Assembly: GCF_024749285.1 (NCBI RefSeq)
Contig: NZ_CP087196.1
Coordinates: forward strand, 1,550,001-1,614,000
Origin: Pseudomonas sp. B21-015
GTDB lineage: Bacteria > Pseudomonadota > Gammaproteobacteria > Pseudomonadales > Pseudomonadaceae
DNA length: 64,000 nucleotides
Direction of reading: 5' to 3'
The notes beneath the pieces were generated by a model. The model was not told the origin of the DNA. It ran no database searches and saw nothing but the letters and a program-made list of their open reading frames with translations. Both the position numbers and the translations under genes were made by a program. Below are positions 57,542 through 64,000 of the stretch, one piece after another (position 1 is the first letter of the stretch; each line of letters opens with the position of its first letter).

Positions 57542-58849
57542 ATGAATGCGATCTCTCGCCTCGCTACTGTCATTTCTCTCGCTTCGCTGCTTCCCGTTGC
57601 TGCATTCCCGCTCAGTGCCCTTGCCGCCGATGCCAAAGGTTCGGTGGAGGTCGTTCACTGGTGGACGTCTGGTGGTGAAAAAGCAGCGGTCGATGTGCTC
57701 AAGGCTCAAGTCGAAAAAGACGGCTTCACCTGGAAAGACGGCGCAGTCGCCGGCGGCGGCGGTTCCACGGCCATGACCGTACTCAAAAGCCGCGCCGTGG
57801 CCGGTAACCCGCCAGGCGTTGCCCAGATCAAGGGTCCGGACATCCAGGAGTGGGGCAGCACTGGCCTGCTCAGCACCGATGCCCTGAAAGACGTTTCCAA
57901 ATCGGAAAACTGGGACAGCCTGCTGATCAAGAAAGTCTCCGATACCGTGAAATATGAAGGCGATTACGTTGCCGTGCCGGTGAACATTCACCGCGTCAAC
58001 TGGCTGTGGATCAACCCGGAAGTCTTCAAGAAAGCCGGGATCGACAAAGCGCCGACCACCCTCGAAGAATTCTATGCCGCTGGCGACAAGCTCAAGGCCG
58101 CCGGCTTCATCGCGCTCGCTCACGGCGGCCAGCCTTGGCAGGACAGCACCGTGTTCGAAGACGTGGTGCTCTCGGTCATGGGGGCTGACGGTTACAAGAA
58201 AGCCCTGGTCGACCTGGACCAGAAAACCCTCTCCGGGCCAGAGATGGCCAAGGCCTTCACCGAGCTGAAAAAAGTCACCGGCTACATGGACCCGAACCGC
58301 GCCGGTCGTGACTGGAACATTGCTGCCGCCGACGTCATCAACGGCAAGGCCGGGATGCAGATGATGGGCGACTGGGCCAAGAGCGAATGGACCGCCGCGA
58401 AGAAAGTAGCGGGCAAGGACTACCAGTGCGTGCCGTTCCCGGGCACCGAAAAAGCCTTCACCTACAACATCGACTCGATGGCCGTGTTCAAGCTCAAGGC
58501 TGATCGCAAAGGCGACATCGCCGCCCAGCAAGACCTGGCCAAGGTCGCTTTGGGCAAAGACTTCCAGAAAGTCTTCAGCATCAACAAAGGCTCGATCCCG
58601 GTGCGTACCGACATGCTTAACGACATGAGCGCGCTGGGCTTCGATTCTTGCGCTCAAGCGTCCGCCAAGGATTTCCTGGCTGACGAGAAGACCGGCGGCC
58701 TGCAACCGAGCATGGCGCACAACATGGCCACGTCCCTGGCCGTGCAGGGCGCGATCTTCGATGTGGTGACCAACTTCATGAACGACAAGAACGCTGACCC
58801 GGCCAAGGCCAGCGCGCAACTGGCATCGGCTGTCAAAGCCGCCCAGTAA
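57542..58849 (+). CDS. gtsA: GtsA, periplasmic glucose-binding protein of the ABC importer
   Basis: The 435-residue protein has a signal peptide ([17 protein letters not shown], cleaved after ALA near residue 28) and a family 1 solute-binding fold ([40 protein letters not shown]). It is close to P. putida GtsA and P. aeruginosa GltB (PA3190) and delivers glucose, perhaps also mannose, to GtsBC. The leader carries AACAACAAGAA (57519-57529), overlapping the ribosome-binding site, a strong Crc/Hfq-type motif. A REP pair follows before gtsB, which can raise its mRNA level over the membrane genes. Confidence 0.94.
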   Translation: MNAISRLATVISLASLLPVAAFPLSALAADAKGSVEVVHWWTSGGEKAAVDVLKAQVEKDGFTWKDGAVAGGGGSTAMTVLKSRAVAGNPPGVAQIKGPDIQEWGSTGLLSTDALKDVSKSENWDSLLIKKVSDTVKYEGDYVAVPVNIHRVNWLWINPEVFKKAGIDKAPTTLEEFYAAGDKLKAAGFIALAHGGQPWQDSTVFEDVVLSVMGADGYKKALVDLDQKTLSGPEMAKAFTELKKVTGYMDPNRAGRDWNIAAADVINGKAGMQMMGDWAKSEWTAAKKVAGKDYQCVPFPGTEKAFTYNIDSMAVFKLKADRKGDIAAQQDLAKVALGKDFQKVFSINKGSIPVRTDMLNDMSALGFDSCAQASAKDFLADEKTGGLQPSMAHNMATSLAVQGAIFDVVTNFMNDKNADPAKASAQLASAVKAAQ

Positions 58850-58887
58850 CTCCTGACACAAACTGATCCTGCGTGGAATGAGATTGT

Positions 58888-58971
58888 GTGGGAGCGGGCT
58901 TGCCCGCGATGCAGGCGACTCGATTTAACTTCGAACCGTGTTGATGGCATCGCAGGCAAGCCAGCTCCCAC
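58888..58971. repeat. REP pair inside the gts operon (between gtsA and gtsB)
   Basis: GTGGGAGCGGGCTTGCCCGCGAT and ATCGCAGGCAAGCCAGCTCCCAC flank GCAGGCGACTCGATTTAACTTCG. Almost the same element occurs at 61970-62053. It lies in the 184-base gap between the binding protein and first permease gene. Confidence 0.9.
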
Positions 58972-59033
58972 AGGGTCCTGCTCCCACAAGGGATCGCTGT
59001 GTCGGTTCATTCCTCTTCACCTGGATTATCCCG

Positions 59034-59942
59034 ATGAGCTCTGTGGCGGTTTTCAGCAAAGCCTCACCGTTCGACGCACTGCAGCGCTGGCTCCCCAAGC
59101 TGGTTTTGGCGCCAAGCATGCTGATCGTCCTGGTTGGTTTTTACGGTTACATCATCTGGACATTCGTACTGTCCTTCACCAATTCCAGCTTCATGCCGAG
59201 CTACAAGTGGGTCGGCCTGCAGCAATACATTCGCCTGATGGACAACGATCGCTGGTGGGTCGCGAGCAAAAACCTCGCGGTGTTCGGCGGCATGTTCATC
59301 GGCATCAGCCTGGTGCTGGGCGTTTTCCTCGCCGTGCTGCTGGATCAGCGCATTCGCAAGGAAGGCTTCATCCGCACCGTTTACCTGTACCCGATGGCGC
59401 TCTCGATGATCGTTACCGGTACCGCATGGAAATGGCTGCTCAACCCAGGTCTTGGTCTGGACAAGATGCTGCGTGACTGGGGCTGGGAAGGCTTTCGTCT
59501 CGACTGGCTGGTGGATCAGGATCGCGTGGTGTATTGCCTGGTGATCGCCGCCGTATGGCAAGCCTCCGGGTTTGTGATGGCGATGTTCCTGGCCGGCCTG
59601 CGTGGCGTCGATCAGTCGATCATCCGCGCGGCGCAAGTCGACGGTGCGAGCCTGCCGACCATCTACCTGAAGATCGTGTTGCCGAGCCTGCGCCCGGTGT
59701 TCTTCAGCGCCTTCATGATCCTCGCGCACATCGCGATCAAGAGCTTCGACCTGGTGGCGGCGATGACCGCGGGCGGTCCCGGTTACTCATCCGACCTGCC
59801 GGCGATGTTCATGTACTCCTTCACTTTCAGCCGTGGCCAGATGGGCATTGGTTCGGCGAGCGCCATGATGATGCTCGGCGCGATCCTGGCGATTCTGGTG
59901 CCGTACCTGTACTCCGAATTGCGAGGCAAACGCCATGAGTAA
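59034..59942 (+). CDS. gtsB: GtsB, permease subunit of the glucose ABC importer
   Basis: The 302-residue MalF-type permease has six predicted TM helices and the EAA loop SIIRAAQVDGASLPTIYLKIVLPSL near residue 200, which contacts the ATPase. I chose the start MSSVAVFSK; the upstream in-frame extension goes through the REP pair and is not coding. It overlaps gtsC by 8 bases. It is the orthologue of PA3189 (gltF). Confidence 0.94.
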   Translation: MSSVAVFSKASPFDALQRWLPKLVLAPSMLIVLVGFYGYIIWTFVLSFTNSSFMPSYKWVGLQQYIRLMDNDRWWVASKNLAVFGGMFIGISLVLGVFLAVLLDQRIRKEGFIRTVYLYPMALSMIVTGTAWKWLLNPGLGLDKMLRDWGWEGFRLDWLVDQDRVVYCLVIAAVWQASGFVMAMFLAGLRGVDQSIIRAAQVDGASLPTIYLKIVLPSLRPVFFSAFMILAHIAIKSFDLVAAMTAGGPGYSSDLPAMFMYSFTFSRGQMGIGSASAMMMLGAILAILVPYLYSELRGKRHE

Positions 59943-60780
59943 TCAACTTGGCAAACCAGGTATCAGCTTCAGCCGCATCGCCATTTATGCAACCCTGTTG
60001 CTGGCCGCGGCGATCTATTTGGTCCCGTTGGTGGTGATGCTGCTGACCAGTTTCAAATCGCCGGAAGACATCCGCACCGGCAACCTGTTGAGCTGGCCGC
60101 AAGTGATTGATGGCATCGGCTGGATCAAGGCCTGGGACAGTGTCGGCAGCTACTTCTGGAACTCGGTGAAAATCACCGTGCCGGCGGTACTGATCTCTAC
60201 GTTCATCGGTGCCATGAACGGTTACGTATTGTCGATGTGGCGCTTCCGTGGTTCGCAACTGTTCTTCGGTCTGTTGTTGTTCGGCTGCTTCCTGCCGTTC
60301 CAGACCGTGTTGCTGCCAGCCTCGTTCACCCTCGGCAAGATCGGCCTGGCCAACACCACCACCGGCCTGGTGCTGGTGCACGTGGTCTACGGCCTGGCGT
60401 TCACCACGCTGTTCTTCCGCAACTACTACGTGAGCATTCCGGATGCGCTGGTCAAGGCGGCGCGGCTGGATGGCGCGGGCTTCTTCACGATTTTCTGGAA
60501 GATCCTGCTGCCGATGTCGATCCCGATCGTGATGGTCTGCCTGATCTGGCAGTTCACGCAAATCTGGAATGACTTCCTGTTCGGCGTGGTCTTCGCCAGT
60601 GGCGATGCCCAGCCGATTACCGTGGCCCTGAACAACCTGGTCAACACCAGCACCGGGGCCAAGGAATACAACGTTGATATGGCCGCCGCGATGATCGCCG
60701 GGCTGCCGACACTGCTGGTCTACATATTCGCTGGCAAGTATTTCCTGCGTGGGCTGACGTCCGGCGCGGTCAAGGGGTAG
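59935..60780 (+). CDS. gtsC: GtsC, permease subunit of the glucose ABC importer
   Basis: The 281-residue MalG-type permease has six predicted TM helices (first about residues 15-37) and the EAA loop IPDALVKAARLDGAGFFTIFWKILLP. It forms the channel with GtsB. It starts inside the end of gtsB and ends 3 bases before gtsD, so the three are translationally coupled. Orthologue of PA3188 (gltG). Confidence 0.95.
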   Translation: MSNQLGKPGISFSRIAIYATLLLAAAIYLVPLVVMLLTSFKSPEDIRTGNLLSWPQVIDGIGWIKAWDSVGSYFWNSVKITVPAVLISTFIGAMNGYVLSMWRFRGSQLFFGLLLFGCFLPFQTVLLPASFTLGKIGLANTTTGLVLVHVVYGLAFTTLFFRNYYVSIPDALVKAARLDGAGFFTIFWKILLPMSIPIVMVCLIWQFTQIWNDFLFGVVFASGDAQPITVALNNLVNTSTGAKEYNVDMAAAMIAGLPTLLVYIFAGKYFLRGLTSGAVKG

Positions 60781-60783
60781 AAC

Positions 60784-61944
60784 ATGGCAACTCTCGAATT
60801 ACGCAACGTCAACAAGACCTACGGTGCCGGTTTGCCGGACACCCTGAAAAACATCGAACTGAAGATCGACGACGGTGAATTCCTGATCCTGGTCGGTCCA
60901 TCGGGCTGTGGCAAATCCACCTTGATGAACTGCATCGCCGGACTTGAAAACATCAGCGGCGGGGCGATCCTGGTGGACGACGCCGACATCAGTGGCATGA
61001 GCCCGAAAGATCGGGACATCGCCATGGTGTTCCAGTCCTACGCGCTGTACCCGACCATGAGCGTGCGCGACAACATCGCGTTCGGCCTGAAGATTCGCAA
61101 AATGCCCACCGCCGAAATCGACGAAGAAGTCGCTCGCGTGGCCAAGCTGCTGCAAATCGAACACCTGCTCAATCGCAAGCCGGGTCAGCTCTCCGGTGGT
61201 CAGCAACAACGCGTGGCCATGGGCCGGGCGCTGGCACGGCGGCCGAAGATTTACCTGTTCGACGAACCGCTGTCCAACCTCGACGCCAAGCTGCGGGTCG
61301 AGATGCGCACCGAAATGAAACTGATGCACCAGCGCCTGAAAACCACCACGGTCTACGTGACTCACGACCAGATCGAAGCCATGACCCTGGGCGACAAGGT
61401 TGCGGTGATGAAGGACGGGATCATTCAGCAGTTCGGCACGCCGAAAGACATCTACAACAACCCGGCCAACCTGTTCGTGGCGAGCTTCATCGGTTCGCCG
61501 CCGATGAACTTTATCCCTTTGCGTTTGCAGCGCAAGGAAGGTCGGTTGGTAGCGCTGCTCGACAGCGGTCAGGCGCGCTGTGAATTGCCGTTGGGCATGC
61601 AGGACGCCGGGCTCGAAGACCGCGAAGTGATCCTCGGCATGCGCCCGGAGCAGATCGTGCTGGCGAACGGCGAGCCGAACGGATTGCCGACCATTCGCGC
61701 CGAAGTGCAGGTCACCGAGCCGACCGGTCCCGACACCCTGGTGTTCGTCAACCTCAACGACACCAAGGTCTGCTGCCGTCTGGCACCGGACGTCGCGCCG
61801 GCCGTGGGTGAGACCCTGACTCTGCAATTCGATCCATCGAAAGTGCTGCTGTTCGATGCCAAGACCGGTGAGCGTCTGGGTGTAGCGGGCCTGCCAAAGA
61901 CCGAGGCCCACAGTGCCAACGTGGCGCAGTTCAAAGGCCGCTGA
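60784..61944 (+). CDS. gtsD: GtsD, ATPase subunit of the glucose ABC importer
   Basis: The 386-residue MalK-type ATPase has Walker A GPSGCGKST (about residues 38-46), Q-loop VFQSYALYP, signature LSGGQQQRVAMGRAL, Walker B IYLFDEPLSNLDAKL, the switch His in YVTHDQIEAM, and a C-terminal TOBE/OB regulatory domain (from about residue 240). Full length. Orthologue of PA3187 (gltK). Confidence 0.96.
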   Translation: MATLELRNVNKTYGAGLPDTLKNIELKIDDGEFLILVGPSGCGKSTLMNCIAGLENISGGAILVDDADISGMSPKDRDIAMVFQSYALYPTMSVRDNIAFGLKIRKMPTAEIDEEVARVAKLLQIEHLLNRKPGQLSGGQQQRVAMGRALARRPKIYLFDEPLSNLDAKLRVEMRTEMKLMHQRLKTTTVYVTHDQIEAMTLGDKVAVMKDGIIQQFGTPKDIYNNPANLFVASFIGSPPMNFIPLRLQRKEGRLVALLDSGQARCELPLGMQDAGLEDREVILGMRPEQIVLANGEPNGLPTIRAEVQVTEPTGPDTLVFVNLNDTKVCCRLAPDVAPAVGETLTLQFDPSKVLLFDAKTGERLGVAGLPKTEAHSANVAQFKGR

Positions 61945-61969
61945 AGATCAAGTGTGGGAACGGGACTAT

Positions 61970-62053
61970 GTGGGAGCGGGCTTGCCCGCGATGCAGGCGA
62001 CTCGGTTCAACGTTGAATCGAGTTGATGCCATCGCAGGCAAGCCAGCTCCCAC
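61970..62053. repeat. REP pair after gtsD, near-copy of the one after gtsA
   Basis: GTGGGAGCGGGCTTGCCCGCGAT, then GCAGGCGACTCGGTTCAACG, then ATCGCAGGCAAGCCAGCTCCCAC. Arms are identical and the spacer nearly identical to 58888-58971, so the two come from a recent duplication or transposition. Confidence 0.9.
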
Positions 62054-62137
62054 GCAACCCCGCTCCCATTGGGGGATATGTGGCGGGTGCACGCCATCCG
62101 TCGCAATCGATGTAAACCGCGTTAGATAAAAACAGTT

Positions 62138-62148
62138 AATAAAAATAA
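62138..62148 (+). promoter_or_regulatory. A-rich Crc/Hfq-type motif in the oprB leader
   Basis: AATAAAAATAA, two overlapping AANAANAA matches, 17-27 bases before the oprB start. Such motifs bind Hfq/Crc and block translation under catabolite repression in Pseudomonas. Similar motifs precede gltR, the isomerase gene and gtsA. Confidence 0.55.
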
Positions 62149-62164
62149 AGACGAGGATGTAGGG

Positions 62165-63511
62165 ATGAAGAAGAAGAACAACGCTCAGCTTATCTGCCAA
62201 TTGTCGGCTGTTGCGGCGATGATGCTGGCCGGCAGCGTGCACGCGGCTGACGCGTTCAGCGCCGATTCCAAGTGGATGACGGGGGACTGGGGTGGCGAGC
62301 GGACCAAGCTGATCGAGCAAGGTATCGACATCAAGGCCGACTATGTCGGTGAAGTGGGCGGCAACCTGCATGGCGGCTACAACGACGACAAGACGGCACG
62401 TTACGCCGACCAGTTTGGTTTGGGCGTGGCGCTGGACCTGCAAAAGCTGTGGGGCTGGGATAACACCCAGGCCAAGATCCAGTTCACCAACCGTAACGGT
62501 CAGAACATCTCCAATGACCGCGTCGGCGACCCGCGTGCTGGCACCTTGAGTTCCTCGCAGGAAGTCTACGGCCGTGGCCACATGGTCCGTCTGACCCAGT
62601 TGTGGGTCCAGCACCAGTTCCTCGACGGTAAACTGGACGTCAAAGCCGGTTACTTCGGCGAAGGCGAAGACTTCAACACCTTCCCTTGCGAGTTCCAGAA
62701 CCTGGCGTTCTGCGGTTCCCAGGCGGGTAACTGGGCGACCGGTATCTGGTACAACTGGCCGGTCATGCAGGCGGCGCTTCGCGTGAAGTACAACATCACG
62801 CCTGAGTTCTATGCGCAGATCGGCGCATACAACCAGAACCCGTCGCAACTTGAGCACGGTAACGGCTTCAAGCTCAGCGGCAGTGGTACCAAGGGCACCG
62901 TCTTGCCGGTTGAACTGGTCTGGTCACCGAAGGTCAACAACCTGCCGGGCGAATACCGTGTCGGTTACTACAAGAGCACTGCCGACGCCAATGATGTCCG
63001 TGAAGACGACAACGGCAACGATGCAGCGACCACCGGCAACGCCTATCGCAGCCACAACAGCAAGCACGGCTACTGGTTCGTGGCGCAGCAACAACTCACC
63101 AGCCACAACGGTGATGCTTCACGCGGTCTGAACATCGCGGCCAACGCTACCTTCCACGACAAGGACACCAACTTCGTCGACAACTACCAGTCGCTGATGT
63201 TTGTTTACAAGGGCCCGTTTGATGCTCGTCCAAAAGACGACGTCGGGATCGGTTTCTCTCGTATCCATGTCAACGATGACGTGAAGAAAAACGCCGAGTT
63301 GGTCAACGCCGCCAATGGTGTCACCGACTACAACGATCCGCTGTTCGCGCCACTGCGCAGCACCGAGTACAACTACGAGATCAACTACGGTTTCCACGTT
63401 ACCAACTGGTTGACGGTACGTCCTAACCTGCAATACATCACTCACCCAGGTGGTGTGGATGAAGTTGATAACGCGCTGGTGGCCGGCCTGAAAATTCAGT
63501 CGGTGTTCTAA
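62165..63511 (+). CDS. oprB: OprB, carbohydrate-selective porin
   Basis: The 448-residue outer-membrane porin has a signal peptide (KKKNNAQLICQLSAVAAMMLA, cleaved after HAA near ADAFS) and the OprB-family opening WMTGDWGGERTKLIEQGIDIKADYVGEVGGN. The C-terminal strand ends ALVAGLKIQSVF with the expected terminal Phe. It passes glucose and related sugars to GtsA. GAGGATGTAGGG precedes the ATG. Orthologue of PA3186. It can be part of the gts operon or have its own promoter; a REP pair separates it from gtsD. Confidence 0.96.
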   Translation: MKKKNNAQLICQLSAVAAMMLAGSVHAADAFSADSKWMTGDWGGERTKLIEQGIDIKADYVGEVGGNLHGGYNDDKTARYADQFGLGVALDLQKLWGWDNTQAKIQFTNRNGQNISNDRVGDPRAGTLSSSQEVYGRGHMVRLTQLWVQHQFLDGKLDVKAGYFGEGEDFNTFPCEFQNLAFCGSQAGNWATGIWYNWPVMQAALRVKYNITPEFYAQIGAYNQNPSQLEHGNGFKLSGSGTKGTVLPVELVWSPKVNNLPGEYRVGYYKSTADANDVREDDNGNDAATTGNAYRSHNSKHGYWFVAQQQLTSHNGDASRGLNIAANATFHDKDTNFVDNYQSLMFVYKGPFDARPKDDVGIGFSRIHVNDDVKKNAELVNAANGVTDYNDPLFAPLRSTEYNYEINYGFHVTNWLTVRPNLQYITHPGGVDEVDNALVAGLKIQSVF

Positions 63512-63549
63512 CGCTGTTGCGATAAGCTCCTCTCTATGTGCGCATTTTT

Positions 63550-63579
63550 GCGGACGGCCATGGCTGTCCGCTTTTTTTT
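63550..63579 (+). terminator. Rho-independent terminator after oprB
   Basis: The stem GCGGACGGCCA / TGGCTGTCCGC is followed by TTTTTTTT, 38 bases after the oprB stop. Confidence 0.93.
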
Positions 63580-63627
63580 GGGGGTGGCGCACCCTCGGGT
63601 GACAGATGATTTTCAGGACCGTGGCAC

Positions 63628-64000
63628 ATGCTTGAGCATCCGCTACAACGCTTCTTCAAATCCTTGCGCGAACGTCCGGTGTTTGCGTGGGAGCGCTATC
63701 AGATGCGCGATGTGCTGGTGATTGACCATCCGCTGTGTCAAGCGGTGTTCAGTCGTCAGGGCGCGCAGTTGCTGCACTTCCAGCCAAAGGGGCAGAAACC
63801 CTGGCTGTGGTGCGCGGCGAAATGGCCTCATGTCGGTGCGATTCGCGGCGGCGTGCCGGTGTGCTGGCCTTGGTACGGCCGCCATCCAAGCGAAAACGCC
63901 TGGCCGTCCCATGGCTGGGCGCGCCTGCTCGACTGGAAACTGCTCGACAGCACCAGTGATGACGATGGTGTGCACCTGCACTGGCAGTTACAGCTGTGCG
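63628..64000 (+). CDS. D-hexose-6-phosphate mutarotase, YeaD family (partial)
   Basis: The gene is open to the window end, so only 124 residues are seen. MLEHPLQRFFKSLRERPVF, RQGAQLLHFQPKGQKPWLW, and GAIRGGVPVCWPWYGRHP are typical for YeaD-type aldose-1-epimerase-like proteins that interconvert anomers of glucose 6-phosphate. The Arg of IRGG and the His of SHGWAR belong to the active-site region. It follows the oprB terminator, so it has its own promoter or depends on read-through. The context (glucose uptake and Entner-Doudoroff genes) fits. Confidence 0.88.
   Translation, partial: MLEHPLQRFFKSLRERPVFAWERYQMRDVLVIDHPLCQAVFSRQGAQLLHFQPKGQKPWLWCAAKWPHVGAIRGGVPVCWPWYGRHPSENAWPSHGWARLLDWKLLDSTSDDDGVHLHWQLQLC

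Noticed and set aside
62070..62137. Third copy of the isomerase/gtsA promoter module before oprB
   Set aside because: I looked for TGTCAC-N6-GTGACA and CCCTTCGTTACC upstream of oprB, gltR and edd and found neither.

Overview
This 64 kb window is ordinary core chromosome of a fluorescent-group Pseudomonas (GC about 60%). The evidence is the closeness of SecA, OprD, GltR/GtrS and ArcDABC to Pseudomonas proteins, gene order that matches Pseudomonas aeruginosa PAO1 in several separate blocks, and many copies of the Pseudomonas REP palindrome (GTGGGAGC..GGCTTGCCCGCGAT and relatives). Every sizeable real gene could be assigned to a family. I see no prophage, integron, CRISPR array or insertion sequence.

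Layout. (1) 0.1-13.7 kb: HerA-like ATPase, dciA, secA, argJ, a GST, a Nudix-ThiE-like fusion, a PduO-type adenosyltransferase, a PA4398-type sensor kinase, panE, yajQ and an MscS channel. From secA to mscS this matches PAO1 PA4403-PA4394. (2) 13.8-32.3 kb: oprD, HIT protein, slyX, a membrane cold-shock-domain protein, a ribbon-helix-helix protein, an FmdB zinc ribbon, aspS, yebC/pmpR, ruvCAB, ybgC-tolQRAB-pal-cpoB, queE, queC, tRNA-Lys(TTT), nadA. This matches PA0958-PA0976.1 and then jumps directly to nadA, without the PAO1 island and pqs genes that lie after this tRNA. (3) 32.4-41.5 kb: an RDD protein, a CspA-type protein, and a glycine/serine catabolic cluster (gcvT, sdaA, gcvP, gcvH) behind the enhancer-binding regulator gcsR; a sigma-54 promoter and three GcsR-like sites are visible. 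(4) 41.7-46.9 kb: arginine deiminase operon arcDABC plus a DUF5064 gene, with an Anr/FNR-type box at -41.5 of a likely promoter. (5) 47.4-49.4 kb: an unusually ordered class III CoA-transferase and methylglyoxal synthase. (6) 49.6-64 kb: Entner-Doudoroff and glucose uptake locus: gap divergent from edd-glk-gltR-gtrS, an AGE-family sugar isomerase, gtsABCD, oprB and a truncated hexose-6-phosphate mutarotase. HexR-like operators and A-rich Crc/Hfq-type motifs are visible.

How it works together. The last block takes glucose in through OprB and GtsABCD, senses it with GtrS/GltR, phosphorylates it with Glk and channels it through Edd to Gap. The isomerase gene shares a precisely spaced 66-bp promoter module with gtsA, which suggests it joined the same regulon. 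The middle blocks handle amino acids (OprD, ADI pathway, glycine cleavage, serine deaminase) and envelope integrity (Tol-Pal).

The most interesting non-coding observations are the duplicated promoter module of the isomerase and gtsA, the gcv sigma-54/GcsR architecture, the REP pair inside and after the gts operon, a terminator-like hairpin in the yajQ leader, a 13-residue ghost of an ArcD-like transporter upstream of arcD, and an apparently empty tRNA-Lys integration site. I found no convincing wholly new multi-gene system.
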